Positions 33,701 through 45,310 of a stretch of 64,000 bases of DNA are shown piece after piece; position 1 is the stretch's first letter; every line of letters starts with the position of its first letter. This DNA comes from Portulaca oleracea (lineage: Eukaryota > Streptophyta > Magnoliopsida > Caryophyllales > Portulacaceae): NCBI GenBank assembly GCA_029582165.1, contig CM055876.1, positions 25,699,817 to 25,763,816 of the forward strand. Reading direction: 5' to 3'. A program made the translations under genes and the position numbers. The notes under the pieces were generated by a model. That model had not been told where the DNA came from, did not search any database, and saw only the letters and a list, made by a program, of their open reading frames with translations.

Positions 33701-36700
33701 GAATTTACATGTCCTTTTGCTATTGTGGAGCAATAATTTCATATTAAAAGCTATGCAATAATTAAAATCGTAAGAATTTTAAAATAGTATTATTATTAAT
33801 ATTATTAGTATTATTAATATTTTAAAATAGTATTATTAGTACTAATAATTAATACTAGTGTTTCATAATCCGAAATCCTGATGATGATACCTGGTACTCT
33901 AATTAATGTGGGTATCCATCCATCCAATGAACATGATCCAAATGGCTGGAAAAGAAGGGCAGTGTGATGTGAATCAGCAAAAGAAAAGGGAAAATAAAAA
34001 AGGGGGGGGGGGGATTGTGATATGATTGATGATGTGATGCGAGGGATACATTTAAGAAAAGGATCCAACTGGTGTCTCCTTTCATTCTTCACCTACAATT
34101 CTTGGTTGTCTTCCTGCCTTCATTACTCTACTCACTCTTCATTTTTATTAAATACCCTAACATTATAAAAAAAATAAAAAATAGATCTTAGGGTATGATC
34201 CCAGCCAACAATAAATGAATTCCTTAGTCTTGGTGTGTAATTCTTAGGATGAATACATAGGCAAAGCTTATTGAATTGTATAATTTCAGCCAGCTTTGTT
34301 TAGAATATAGCAAGTTTAAGGATGTTTTTAGTCTTTTATCAAGCATCTTGTCATTTTAAAAAATAAAAAAATGTAAAATCCCTTGTTGGTAATAATATTA
34401 TTGGTAAGTTTAGAAAAATTAATGAAAAATGGGTGATCTCAATTAAATTAAAATTGATAAAAATGAGTAGATAATCCACTAGTGAGCAGTCTCTAAATAT
34501 CAAAGAGATTATCACAAAGGTCTTACTTGTAGTTGTTAACTGATAGCTATTTAGAGGAGTTATTTGGATTATCTAAGGCACCGTTCTTTTATGCGTTAAC
34601 GCACCCAAACGCAACGCAACTTAACGCAACATAACTCAAATTATCATTATTTTTTAACTATTTCCAACGCAACTAAACGTAACGTAACGCAACGCAAACG
34701 CAACGCACAAAAGAACGGTGCCTAGTGTAAGAAAAATGTTTGATAAAGTAGTTTTTTATAAAAAATTATTTCAAAAATTTTCATCAAGTAACTTTTTAAA
34801 AATTAGTTTATTGAATTGAAAAAGTTATAAAAAAAGTACCAAACATTTCAATTATCTTTTTAATTTTGATAAAAAAGATATTCAAATAACTAAAAACTCT
34901 CCCTTAAAGGCTGGATTGTCAAATACCCCAAACAAGCTATGTTGGATTGTAGGTGACCATGAGCAACTCTGATCAAAACAATGGAGTTGGCTGAGATGAG
35001 TCAGGTCTGATCTGATGAGTTCAGTCCTGATTGAAGAATCACTGATGAGAGACTACCACTACTACTACTGTTCACTTTTCTGAAATCTGATCTTTTACTA
35101 CTACTACTACTACTGTTCTCATATCTCTATCTCATACATCTAATCACGCTAATTTCCAAGGTCCCATCAATATTTTTCTACGAATTTAAATTCAAGTAAA
35201 AGGGTCGTAAAACTGAAAAGAGAGTACCCCTTGTGTCAGTGTCAGGGTCACTTCTACATTTAGCCTGGATGGTACACCCTTGAACCTTACTAATTAAAGC
35301 ATCCCCCCAGTTAAATAAAACAAATAACAATTAACAATAATAGTAAAAACAAAATTCCCCATCAACCCAATCCTTTTCCATTTTTTCTTTTCAAGTAATA
35401 AACTTTGTTTGTAAAATCAAAATTCCTTTAGTAAGAAAAAGGCTCCCCTCCATTCCATATTATTTATCTCGTTAAAAATTATAAAGAAAAATATTATTAT
35501 AAAACTATAATGCAAATATTTATTATATAAAATTATTATAATTAGATTTATGACGAAGAACATTGTTATAAAATGGTAAGCTTATAAGTGTTGATGAAAT
35601 ATTATTTGAGAAAATTTTCTTTAAAGTGGAATGGAGGACTATAATATTTTTTGACGAAATATCTCCTTTGGTAAAGAACTATAATATTTTTTGTTGTAGA
35701 TTTGATCGTAGAAGAAATATGTTGGGAAAATTATAGTTGGTATACTCTGCTGGATGCGACCGGATGAATAATGATATATATAGGACAAATTAATTGGTTT
35801 GATATATATTGTTGATTCTGAGCTGTTAATTTCGAATAAACATGGCTTTGTTTCAATTGTGTGATATGATTGCATGGTACTTGACCCCTTGAATCCTTCC
35901 AAATATATCATGTAATCCCATGAAATTGGAAGGATTTATTGTATTTGATTATTTATTTTTAACTGTGAGTGAAAAATAAAATTGCAGATGTGAAGTGAAT
36001 GATTACGTGGGGGCGGTTTCAGGGTTGGCATGTGAGTTATTGGATCTGATGGCTGAAGGTCTGTGGGTTCCCGACAAGACCATATTCAGCAGGCTAATCA
36101 GAGACGTCCAGAGTGACTCGCTCGTCCGGCTCAATCACTACCCTCCATTCGAGTGGTCCCTACATGATGATCATGAGCCCGAGCGCATTGGATTTGGAGA
36201 GCATTCTGACCCTCAGATCCTCACCATCCTACGATCCAACGACGTTGCTGGCCTCCAAGTTTGTATGCCTGATGGCCTTTGGCTCCCTGTTCCTCCTGAC
36301 CCCAATGCCTTCTATGTCATGGTTGGTGATGCCCTTCAGGTAACTACGTTTAACCCCTTGTACTAGTTTAATTAATTTATTACCCTCTAATACAAATTAT
36401 TTGTTTAACTTGATTATAACAAGTGTTGGATGTCATGGAAATGCAGGTATTAACAAACGGAAGATTCACTAGCGTGAAACATAGAGCAATGGCGAATGTC
36501 TCATCGACCAAATCAAGGATGTCAATAATGTTCTTCGGTGCGCCTCCGCTAAACGCGGTGATCTCTCCTATAAAGGAAATGGTGTCGACTTTGAATCCAA
36601 GTCTCTACAAACCCTTCACTTGGGACGAGTACAAGAGGGCTATGCGCACTTCTAGGCTCAGCGATTGTCGCCTCAACCAGTTCAAAGCAAGCAATGACGA

Positions 36701-36707
36701 TCAATGA
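30764..36707 (+). CDS. GA2OX: Gibberellin 2-oxidase, three exons
   Basis: This 2-oxoglutarate/Fe(II) dioxygenase 2-beta-hydroxylates active gibberellins or their precursors and so inactivates them. Exons are 30764-31134, 35988-36339 and 36447-36707 (stop included), all bounded by GT-AG with matching phases, giving 327 residues, the usual length for the family. The N-terminal DIOX_N domain has IVSACEEYGIFKVVNHGV (about residues 44-62) and SPFGYGSKNIGSNGDMGHLE. The catalytic core has LNHYPP (172-177), iron ligands H196 and D198 in GFGEHSDPQ and H253 in VKHR, and the 2-oxoglutarate contact R265-M-S267. The sequence fits the C19-type GA2ox group, but the exact paralogue cannot be named. Intron 1 is 4.85 kb and carries four MITEs; intron 2 is 107 bases. 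No stop or frameshift is present, so it looks functional. The ATG is the first after the TATA box. Confidence 0.95.
31621..31899. mobile_element. PIF/Harbinger-like MITE, copy 6, in GA2-oxidase intron 1
   Basis: GGCCCCGTTTCTTTTATATA and, reversed, GGTTCCGTTCTTTTATATGG; TTA on both sides (31618-31620, 31900-31902). Confidence 0.9.
33009..33267. mobile_element. Stowaway MITE in GA2-oxidase intron 1
   Basis: CTCCTTCCATTTCTTAATAT and, reversed, CTCCCTCCTTTCTTAATATC; TA on both sides. Both arms continue with CTGTCAC. Confidence 0.9.
33284..33513. mobile_element. PIF/Harbinger-like MITE, copy 7, in GA2-oxidase intron 1
   Basis: The left end is worn (TTTTTTTATGCGGTATTTTG); the right, reversed, is GCCTTCTTCTTTTCTGCGGT, followed by TTA. 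It starts only 16 bp after the Stowaway element. Confidence 0.8.
34577..34722. mobile_element. PIF/Harbinger-like MITE, copy 8, short and nearly perfect palindrome
   Basis: GGCACCGTTCTTTTATGCGT and, reversed, GGCACCGTTCTTTTGTGCGT, flanked by TAA and TAG. Only 146 bp, made of ACGCAACGCAA words. It would fold into an almost complete hairpin in the pre-mRNA. Confidence 0.9.
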
Positions 36708-37763
36708 TTGATGAAGTGAAGCTCGCATTAGAATTTTGGGTGTTATTTGGTGATGAAGTGAAGTCACATTGTTATGTGATGGTGACTTAGGATATGGTGT
36801 TAGCTAGTGGGTTTATTAATATAGTAAGTTAGTGAGGATAGGTAGATCGAGACAGTTGGAAAAGAAGGAAGATTGATGTATATAGTTAATCAATGGGGTT
36901 GGAGGTCTAATTAATTATAATTAGGGGATGCAATTAGTGGAGGGTGGATGTCATTAAGTATGTGAGCTGAGTTAGCTTGGATGTCGATCTTAGCTAACTA
37001 AGCTGCAATTTTGTTGCGTGAGGATCGAAGACGCCTTTCCAATTGGTATTTTGGGTATTTGTTTTCTTTTTATAATCTTGTAAAATCTACGTAGGGGTGT
37101 ATGTAAAGTTAAGTTATCCATGCATGGAAGGAAGCTAAGTTGTAATGCTGATGATTATGATCTAATTAATAGAAGTTGATGTTGTGAAGCAAGTGATTTG
37201 CTGTGATTTGTGTCTGTAGACTAGTTCTCTTTGAATTTATTATGTTTGTACTTGCGATATCTTATAAAGTGATGTATGACTATTGAAATCTTGTGTTATC
37301 GATCTGTATCTTCTTTTGGATAGAATACTTTTAGTTATAAGCTTGTTCAATTTATTAAAGAATAATTTTTAGAATATTTCTATAATTTGTAGGGTCAAAA
37401 TTAATCAAGTGCAGAGGAAATATACAATTTGTAGTTATCAAGCTTGTTCAATTTGTGAAAGAAGCGTAATATTGTACTCTATCCGTTTCTTTTTATGTCA
37501 CTTCACAAAGAGTAGAGAAACTAATGTAATATAAACTCTAAAAGTAGAAATATATCAAATTATTCTCAATTATTGTTAAGTTAATGATTTTAAATTATTT
37601 AATAAGGATAAAAGTCGTAAAATTATTATTAAAAATATAAACAGAGAGAATATATAATGAGAACCTTTGTTTGATTTCCTTGTATCATAATTTGATTATC
37701 ATCTTTCCTAGGTTACATCATGAAAGTTATATATGTTCATGACATATATATATAGAGAGAGGG
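36708..37763 (+). other. GA2-oxidase 3' UTR and downstream spacer
   Basis: The 3' UTR probably extends to about 37180; AATAA-like words occur near 37163. A worn Stowaway-like end (CTCTATCCGTTTCTTTTTAT) lies at 37480. No other gene. Confidence 0.55.
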
Positions 37764-38184
37764 GATTATTGAATGATAATATACTGAACTTTAGGGATAT
37801 TAGACAATAATGCACTGAACTTTTTTTTTGGACTCTAATACACTGAACTTTGAGGGTATTGGACAATAATGCACTCAGACCAATTCAGCTGGTGGTTAAT
37901 GCGGTGGTTGTCTTACTTTGAGGTATCGTTTTTCTATTTTTTTCAGAAAAACTTTTGTTGTGTAAGAAAGTACACATAAGCAGAATGACTAATATTTTTT
38001 TTTGAAAAAAAATAGAAAAACGACACCTCAAAGTAGGACAACCACCGCGTCAACCACCAGCTGAATTGGTCTGGGTGCATTATTGTCCAATACCCTTAAA
38101 GTTCAGTATATTAGAGTTCAAAAAAAAGTTCAGTGCATTATTGTCCAATACCCCTAAAGTTCAGTCTATTATCGTCCAATAATC
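37764..38184. mobile_element. Foldback-type element with about 180-bp inverted arms
   Basis: The left arm begins GATTATTGAATGATAATATA and the right arm, reversed, GATTATTGGACGATAATAGA. They match through ACTGAACTTTAGGG, AATGCACTGAACTTTTTTTT, CCAATTCAGCTGGTGGTT and a CGTTTTTCTA core. The loop is only about 60 bp. No target-site duplication is obvious, since both flanks are AT/AG simple sequence. Confidence 0.8.
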
Positions 38185-38213
38185 ATATATACATTTTGTC
38201 GTACAATTGCCCC

Positions 38214-38214
38214 T

Positions 38215-38262
<48 letters not shown>

Positions 38263-38335
38263 AACTGAATTTGGGACCTTCATATATTGATATATATATA
38301 TATATGGAACTGAATTTGGGACTTTCATATATTGA
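38214..38335. repeat. (AT)n microsatellite and a 70-bp tandem duplication
   Basis: AT repeat at 38218-38259, then GGAACTGAATTTGGGACCTT and GGAACTGAATTTGGGACTTT, two copies separated by another short AT run. Confidence 0.85.
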
Positions 38336-38416
38336 GGGACTTAATCTTAACCAAGCTTAGAGAGAATACTAATCTTATGAGTATAATATTTTGATAAACA
38401 TGTGAGAATGGTTGAA

Positions 38417-38575
38417 TAGAAAGGGGACATATCATCTAGTATTGTTTTAATTTTGGGGACATCAAATATATAAGATGAACATAAAGACTTCGTTTGTGAA
38501 ATACAAATTCAATTCGTGATGTTCCTTAAGTATATTTGATGTCCCTGAGCGCAATACTAGATGTCCCCCTAATAT
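38417..38575. repeat. Inverted repeat (small MITE-like)
   Basis: GGGGACATATCATCTAGTAT and GGGGACATCAAATATA on the left face TATATTTGATGTCCC and ATACTAGATGTCCCC on the right. Class unknown. Confidence 0.6.
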
Positions 38576-39502
38576 GTGTTGTGCTTACATACTCACCAAT
38601 TTAAGTATTGTGCTCATATGTATGTATGTATGTATGTATGTGTGTTACATTATCTGCGGTTGGTTAGTCACTATGCAAAGTTTCAAAAAAAAAGATATTT
38701 TAACTATAATGAGGTATTAAATTGATAAACATTCTCTTAAGTTAAAATTTTCCATACTTGTGCTTTCCAAAACAATACGTATTTCACAATAAATTATGAG
38801 TCACAATGAAACCCATAGTCATGGGATATATGCCATTACTTTCAATAATAACCATAAATAGGTATTTAATTGCTGGTTAAACTTTTCCAAGAAAAGTTGT
38901 GTAAGATTCCCAAGTGATGGATGACACAAATGGTTGGTGATTGGAGGACGGAGGTGATAAGGCATCCACGAACTCTCCATAAGCACGTAATATGCTTATT
39001 TAGTTACTAATTTATGTAGTAATCATCATTTTTAGCATCTAAGAAGCAATTAACATGTACAAAGACTCGGAATAGAAGAGGTAGATGCCTTGAGTAAAAT
39101 ATAGATCTACATTAAGGTATAGCTATTATGCTATACTATGTTTGCATGGTCTTTTTAAAATATAGGATAGCTCATCAATATGAATTCTAAATATTCAAAA
39201 TTAGGCATGGTCATATCCTAATGAATGTAGCATCCTAAGTTATTATCTAGGTGGGCTGGTCTCATGTCCAAGTCACTTGCCTAATTGGAGTTGGTAATCT
39301 CATTAATTCATTTGTGCCCTTTGCTCAATCTTTGCCCTAAGTGTTCATGTAGCCATTGTCATATAGATGGACAATACTAAAACTAAAATATAATAAATGT
39401 GGTAGGTACACATAATATAGTTATATAGGTCACAATTTACCATTTATATATAGGAGTGGTGGTTATGATTTGCTCGAACAGCTAGATTAACTAGACTGCT
39501 AA
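38576..39502. other. Intergenic
   Basis: AT-rich with a (TATG)n run near 38617-38642. No gene or element with clear ends. Confidence 0.55.
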
Positions 39503-39760
39503 GCCCTATTTTTTTTTATACAATACGGTGCGATATTACAATTCATCATACCACTCAATATTCTTTAATATTTTAACATATTATACCACACTTTATTACA
39601 AGCATTATCAATATATCTCCTCATTTTCTCTCTCCTCACTTATACATCAACCACATTTTTTACAAATTTCACCATATCATTCCACACATCACTGCACTTT
39701 CCACAATTTCACCACACCGCACTATTTCTGCATCTTACCAACTACACGATAGAACAGGAA
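39503..39760. mobile_element. PIF/Harbinger-like MITE, copy 9
   Basis: TAA then GCCCTATTTTTTTTTATACA on the left; the right closes near CTACACGATAGAACAGG. The interior has the CACCACACCGCAC words of this family. Right duplication not clear. Confidence 0.75.
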
Positions 39761-40033
39761 ATATTTGATAAAGTTGAATTGTGTTGATCAAATTTAAGTA
39801 ATTATAAAATTTGGGACGAATCAAATCCTTAATCTCACCGCACAACTCGATTTCAAATTTGATCGAGACTTAAGATCCAACATTTTTCTACTGTCATTTG
39901 CAAAATTGTATATCTTTTTAAATATGACCTATGCATTCTTTCTAATTTATAGTAAATAACTTATTATTTATCAATAATAATAAGTTCCCATCAGTATCAA
40001 TTGTTAATCATAAATATTATTATTTATTGATAA

Positions 40034-40536
40034 TGTTGAGTTGTCCCACATCGGCCTTTGACACCCATATTGTGGTGTTTATAATGGCTTGGGTGTCTTA
40101 ACCTCCTAAGCTAGCTTTTGGGGTTGAATTGGGCTCAAGTCCATTATTTCACATGGTATCAGAGCATAGGTCATTGATGTTGGGGCCGCGCCCGCAGTTG
40201 TCTGCGCCTCGTGGTGAGGGGGGCGTGTTGAGTTGTTCTACATCGGCCTTTGACACCCATATTGTGGTGTTTATAATGACTTGGGTGCCTCAACCTCCTA
40301 AGCTAGCTTTTGGGGTTAAATTGGGCTCAAGTCTATTATTTCACATGGTATTAAAGCCAGGGTCATTGACGTTGGGGCCGCGCCCGCAGTTGTCTGTGCC
40401 TCGTGGTGAGGGGGCGTGTTGAGTTGTCCCACATCGGCCTTTGTTACCCATATTGTGGTGTTTATAATGGCTTGGGTGTCTTAACCTCCTAAGCTAGCTT
40501 TTGGGGTTGAATTGGGCTCAAGTCCATTATTTCACA
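40034..40536 (+). mobile_element. Tandem TRIM retrotransposon (LTR-int-LTR-int-LTR)
   Basis: Three 120-bp LTRs at 40034-40153, 40226-40345 and 40417-40536 start TGTTGAGTTGT and end TTATTTCACA. Each of the two 71-72 bp spacers starts with a primer site (TGGTATCAGAGC, or TGGTATTAAAGC in the second) and ends with a GTGAGGGGG(G)CG polypurine tract. GATAA is duplicated exactly at both outer borders (40029-40033, 40537-40541). This is a terminal-repeat retrotransposon in miniature, coding for nothing. The tandem form arises from recombination between LTRs of sister copies. Confidence 0.95.
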
Positions 40537-40541
40537 GATAA

Positions 40542-42079
40542 GTTGAAAAGAATAAACCTATTCAATAAATTGTCCAAGATTATTTATTAAGAAAAAAGAA
40601 TTAAAAATTAGCCTACAACTACATTGACAAGAAGGGAGACCCCTACAAAAGCCAATTACAAGTTTACAACCCCCGACCCCTTCAAAGTGTTCCCACCACT
40701 AAACAATCCTAGTTATCATGCTTATTTCGTTAATTATGAATTAACCACATGCATGTTTAGGCCATAATCATAAGATCCTTATCAAACTAATGAAATTAGG
40801 TGTGAAAATTGGCTCCATGAGAAACTGAGAATCTATTGCCATAAGAAACTAAGGGTAGCCTAATGTCTTTTAATTAAAGCATGCTGCTTCATATGGAAGC
40901 TTTCCTAAAATGTGCTTTAGTTTGGTGAATCCTCCTAATAACCAAATTATGTCTAATCCAATGTAATTATCATGCATAATCCCTTCCTTCCTTCATTCAT
41001 GCATATGTTACTGTCTGAGAACTACCTTTTAATTAAGTCATAACTGGATAGTAACTAGATTGGAGAACTAAAATCCTGCCCTTAATTATAACACCCACAT
41101 ATTATTAATCCCATTTTGGTTTAATTTTCAAGAAAATTTGTTTTGGGTACCTATCAGTTTGCTAATCATAATAATTAGCCAGATGTTCATGACCATGAGA
41201 GCCAAACAGCCAGAAATTTTAAGATGGGATTAATGCATGATTAGTTCCTATATATAATGGAGTGTCTGCAAGAGTAGATTAATTAAGTTAAGCCTAATTT
41301 CATGGCATGTCCCATCAACTAGTTAAGCCCAATTTGAGTAGGCAATAGCTTCCATGGTTCTAACTTCTAATCTTGATTTATATATTTTAATTTGTGTGGT
41401 TGAAAAATTTGGACCTGTCTAATAGTTAGCCGAATTCTTCATCAGAAATTCTTAATTCTAAGGCCTTGTTTGGTTCAATATGACAAGGCATAGTTCTAAT
41501 TATGTTCCATAGAAAAGATATTATTAGTGCTTGGCTGGCCAATTTGTGATGATTTTCAAACATAAATGCTTATAATAATTAAAATCTCCTGTTCAATTAA
41601 CAAACACAAAAATACATGTACATGAAATAATTGTAAGGAGTGAACCCTTTAAATAAATAATTGAGAATTAGTATCATTTATCTGGTCAAAATTTCAGATT
41701 TTGGCAGATATTTTTTCTAGACTTGAACCTTTTTAAAATATTATATATTTGTCCTGTTTGCTTTGCTTCAATCCAATAAAGAAAATAATCAAGCATTAAA
41801 TTGGACCTATTTTACTTTCCTTCAATAAACAAATAGCTAAACGAAATTTTGAAGGACATTTTGACAACATTTAGGGTAAAATCTTCTGATTCTTGATATC
41901 ATCTTTTACAATCTTTCCATCATAAATCCATTCCCCATCATCTCCATTACTCGTCCCCCATATAAACTCTACAAAGAACCCCCTAAACCCAAACACAATC
42001 TAGCCTAAACACATCCAAACTCTCGTCCCTACACCCTAACCCAAAACCGTGAGTTTCTTTTGATCTTTTTGAATCAAGA
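40542..42079. other. Intergenic, ending at the gypsy leader
   Basis: No gene seen. From about 41890 the sequence becomes C-rich (CTAAACCCAAACACAATC) like a retrotransposon leader, but no primer-binding site or 5' LTR was found. Confidence 0.5.
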
Positions 42080-43068
42080 TTGATGGCTAGTGGAAGTACT
42101 CCAACGGATCCACCCACGACTTCCCAAGAAGATGTAGAATTCATGAAACAAAATATCGTTTACCTCACCGATCAATTGAAGAAGTATATGCATTTTCAAC
42201 ATAGAGAGATGCGTGATGATTCTTTTGTTGGGAAACCTCAAGAAGATGAGGAGGATGCTCAAAGTGAACGAAGTGTACGTCCAAGGAGGGAGGAACGTTT
42301 TGACTTCAAAGTAGAAATCCCCGAATTTGATGGTAATCTTGATCCCGAAAACTTCTTAGATTGGATGCAAACTGTTGAACGTGTTTTTGATCTTAAAGAA
42401 GTTCATGATGAGAAGAAAGTGAAGTATGTGGCTCTTAAGTTGCGAAAACATGCGTCCATTTGGTGGACTAATTTGCAAAAGAAGAGGCAAACTAAAGGGA
42501 AGGACAAGATTAAGACATGGATTAAGATGAAGAAAAAGTTGCAAGAAAAGTTCATACCACCAAGTTATCTCCAAGATAACTACTACAAATTGCAACGTTT
42601 GGTACAAGGAAGCAAAAGTGTTGAGGAGTATACAAAGGAGTTCGAACATCTTCTTTGGCGTTGTGATCTCCAAGAAGATGAACCCCAAACTTTGGTACGT
42701 TTCTTATATGGTCTTAATGATTGGATTCGGAATATTGTTGAGTTACATTCTTACCAATCTTTGGATGAGTTGAGTTCTTTGGCCTTAAAAGTAGAAAGGC
42801 AAAGAAAAGAAAGAGGAAAAGAGACCATGACAAAGTACCAAACATCCTACAAACCCCCCCCCCCCAACAAAACTCACGTTCCTACATTCCACAACAAAAA
42901 CCCACATTCCCCACAAAACAACCAAACACAAAAGCACCACAAAATCAACCCCCATCCATCCCCAAACCCCACGTCCAAGAACCAAAACCCTTCGCCCCAA
43001 GGAGGTGTTTTCGTTGTCAAGGCTTAGGACATTATGCCTCGGAGTGTCCTAATAAAAGAGTTATATCT
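42080..43068 (+). pseudogene. Gypsy gag with zinc knuckle, frameshifted
   Basis: The frame opens at MMASGSTPTDPPTTSQED and has the retrotransposon capsid region: VEIPEFDGNLDPENFLDWMQ, KVKYVALKLRKHASIWW, FIPPSYLQDNYYKLQRLVQG and EYTKEFEHLLWRCDL. The frame changes in the C run at 42857-42867; the original frame then continues to the zinc knuckle CFRCQGLGHYASEC (about 43008-43050). In the shifted frame it ends at 43027. A slip in the C run, either real or from sequencing, is the simplest cause. The capsid and nucleocapsid would package element RNA. Confidence 0.9.
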
Positions 43069-43776
43069 TTGGTGGAATATCAAAGTGCTTTGTATGTTGA
43101 GCCGGAGTATCATGAAAGTGAGAATGAAGAAGAGGAAAATGGCACTATTGACGTGAATGAGGAAGAAGTAGAGGAGGCGGATGAAGGTGAAATGCTAGTA
43201 GTAAGAAGGGCCTTAAGTGTTGCTTGTGTTCCAAACGAGCACGAACAAAGGGAGAACATCTTTCATACAAGGTGTACCATTCAAGGCAAGGTGTGTTCTC
43301 TAATCATTGATGGAGGAAGTTGCACAAACGCCGCTTCAACAACCATGGTGAATAAACTACAATTGGAGGTTAGTCCACACCCATCCCCCTACACAATTCA
43401 ATGGCTAAGTCATGGGAAGGGAATTCGTGTGGTTCATCGTGTGCTAGTAAGTTTTTCCATTGGTAAAAACTACAAAGATTCTATTTGGTGTGATGTAATT
43501 CCAATGGATGCTTGCCATATTTTGCTTGGAAGACCTTGGCTTTTTGATAGACATGTCACGCATGATGGGAGAATGAACACCTACACGTTTGTTCTCAATA
43601 AAAAGAAGATCACCTTGGCTCCTCTCTCACCATCATCCATCATACGTCCCCAACAACAACAACGAAAGGAGGAGACTAACATTGTGACATTCATGAAGGT
43701 CGAATATCATGAGTTTCAAGAGCATAAAGATCTTATTCTAGCTAAACTTGGAGGAAGAGGAAGCGTCCCCAACACA
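43069..43776 (+). pseudogene. Gypsy aspartic protease
   Basis: An acidic linker (EEEENGTIDVNEEEVEEADE) is followed by CSLIIDGGSCTNAASTTMV, the retropepsin-type active-site region with DGG in place of the usual DSG/DTG, and by ACHILLGRPWLFDR, the second conserved strand of these proteases. The frame breaks near 43752 just before the RT. Confidence 0.88.
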
Positions 43777-44737
43777 TGAGCATGCACGCCTCAAACCTCT
43801 TTTGGAACGTTTCAAACATTTGTTCCCAAAAGAGATGCCGAATGGATTGCCTCCAAGAAGAGATAATTGAGCACAAAATTGATCTTGTTCCGGGTTCTAT
43901 GCTCCTCAACAAGTCGGCCTATCGTATGAATCCAAAGGATGCTCAAGAAGTTCAAAGGCAAGTGGATGATCTTTTATCCAAAGGCTTGGTACGTGAAAGT
44001 ATGAGTCCATGTGCTGTCCCGGTTTTACTTGTTCCAAAGAAAGATGGATCTCAAAGAATGTGTATGGATTGCCGAGCTATAAACAAGATCACAATCAAGT
44101 ATAGATTCCCAATCCACGCCTTGAGGATCTACTTGATGAGTTACATGGGAGTGTTGTGTTCTCCAAAGTTGATTTGAGAAGTGGATATCATCAAAAAAGG
44201 ATTCATGAAGGAGATGAGTGGAAAACGACATTCAAGACCAAGGAAGGGTTATATGAGTGGCTTGTGATGCCATTTGGTCTTACAAATGCACCATCTACTT
44301 TCATGCATTTAATGAATCATGTATTGAAGCCTCTTATTGGCAAATGTGTTGTAGTTTACTTTGATGATATTCTTGTATATAGTAGAACTGAACATGAGCA
44401 TGTAAAGAATCTAGAGTTGGTCATGTACATCTTGGAGAAGGAGAAACTCTACGCCAACATGGAGAAGTGCCACTTTTTCTCATCCAAGATCGTGTTCCTT
44501 GGATATGTTCTTTCAAAAGATGGCATTCAAGTTGATAAGGAGAAGGTGAAAGCTATTCAAGAATGGCCTACACCTACATCTATTCATGAGGTACGAGTTT
44601 TCATGGTTTAGCTTCGTTTTATAGAAGATTTATAAGGAATTTTAGCTCCATTCTTGCACCTATGACCGAGTTGTTGAAAAAGAAGGAGTTTTCATGGAGT
44701 AAAGGTGCTAATGAAGCTTTTGAGTTGATTAAGTAGA
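43776..44737 (+). pseudogene. Gypsy reverse transcriptase, several frameshifts
   Basis: [68 protein letters not shown] and YFDDILVYS (catalytic FDD near 44362) are all present. One-base frame changes lie near 43862, 44113 and 44595, and a TAG near 44733 replaces a Lys or Gln codon just before RNase H. Confidence 0.92.
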
Positions 44738-45310
44738 AATTGTGTCATGCACCTATTCTTGCATTACCTTGTTTTGATAAAGTGTTTGAAGTTGAAGTTG
44801 ATGCAAGTGGAGTTGGAATTGGAGCCGTGTTATCTCAAGAGGGCCGACCTCTTGCGTTATTTAGTGAGAAGTTGAATGAGGCCAAAAGGAAGTATAGCAC
44901 ATATGATAAAGAGTTCTATGCAATTATAAGAGCTCTTGAACATTGGCGACATTATCTTCTAAGTGGTGAGTTCATTCTACATAGTGATCATGAAGCTCTT
45001 AAGTTCATTCAAGGGCAACATAAGTTGAATCCAAGACACGCCAAATGGGTTGAGTACATGCAAGCGTTCCATTTTGTGATAAAACATAAAGCGGGTCATC
45101 TTAACAAAGGAGCGGATGCTTTGTCAAGAAGGTACTTACTCACTCATATTCTTGATTCAAGAGTCCTTGGTTTTGAGCATATTAAAGAGTTGTATGAGAA
45201 TGATGAAGATTTCAAGGAGGTTTATGAGCTTTGCAAGAAGCATCCCCACCAACTCTTTCATATTGAGCATGGATTTCTTTTAAGGGAAATCAACTTTGTA
45301 TTACAAAAAG
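44738..45310 (+). pseudogene. Gypsy RNase H
   Basis: FEVEVDASGVGIGAVLSQEG, KRKYSTYDKEFYAIIRALEH, LHSDHEALKFI and KAGHLNKGADALSRR carry the D-E-D-D pattern of RNase H. The frame is lost near 45305 before the integrase zinc-binding domain. Confidence 0.9.

Larger units (their letters stand above)
31135..35987 (+). other. Large first intron of the GA2-oxidase gene
   Basis: It starts GTAACA after TTTCAG and ends TTGCAG. The length is swollen by MITEs at 31621-31899, 33009-33267, 33284-33513 and 34577-34722. Near 35055-35115 is a CTACTACTACTA triplet tract. No second gene seen inside. Confidence 0.85.

Noticed and set aside
40154..40165. tRNA-like TGGTATCAGAGC word (also 49765 and reversed at 10103)
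   Set aside because: Primer-binding site beside LTRs; no tRNA cloverleaf around it.
40129..40422. 97-codon open frame
   Set aside because: Runs across TRIM LTRs and spacers; follows the repeats only.
42356..43000. Minus-strand frames of 110 and 71 codons
   Set aside because: Antisense shadows of gypsy gag.
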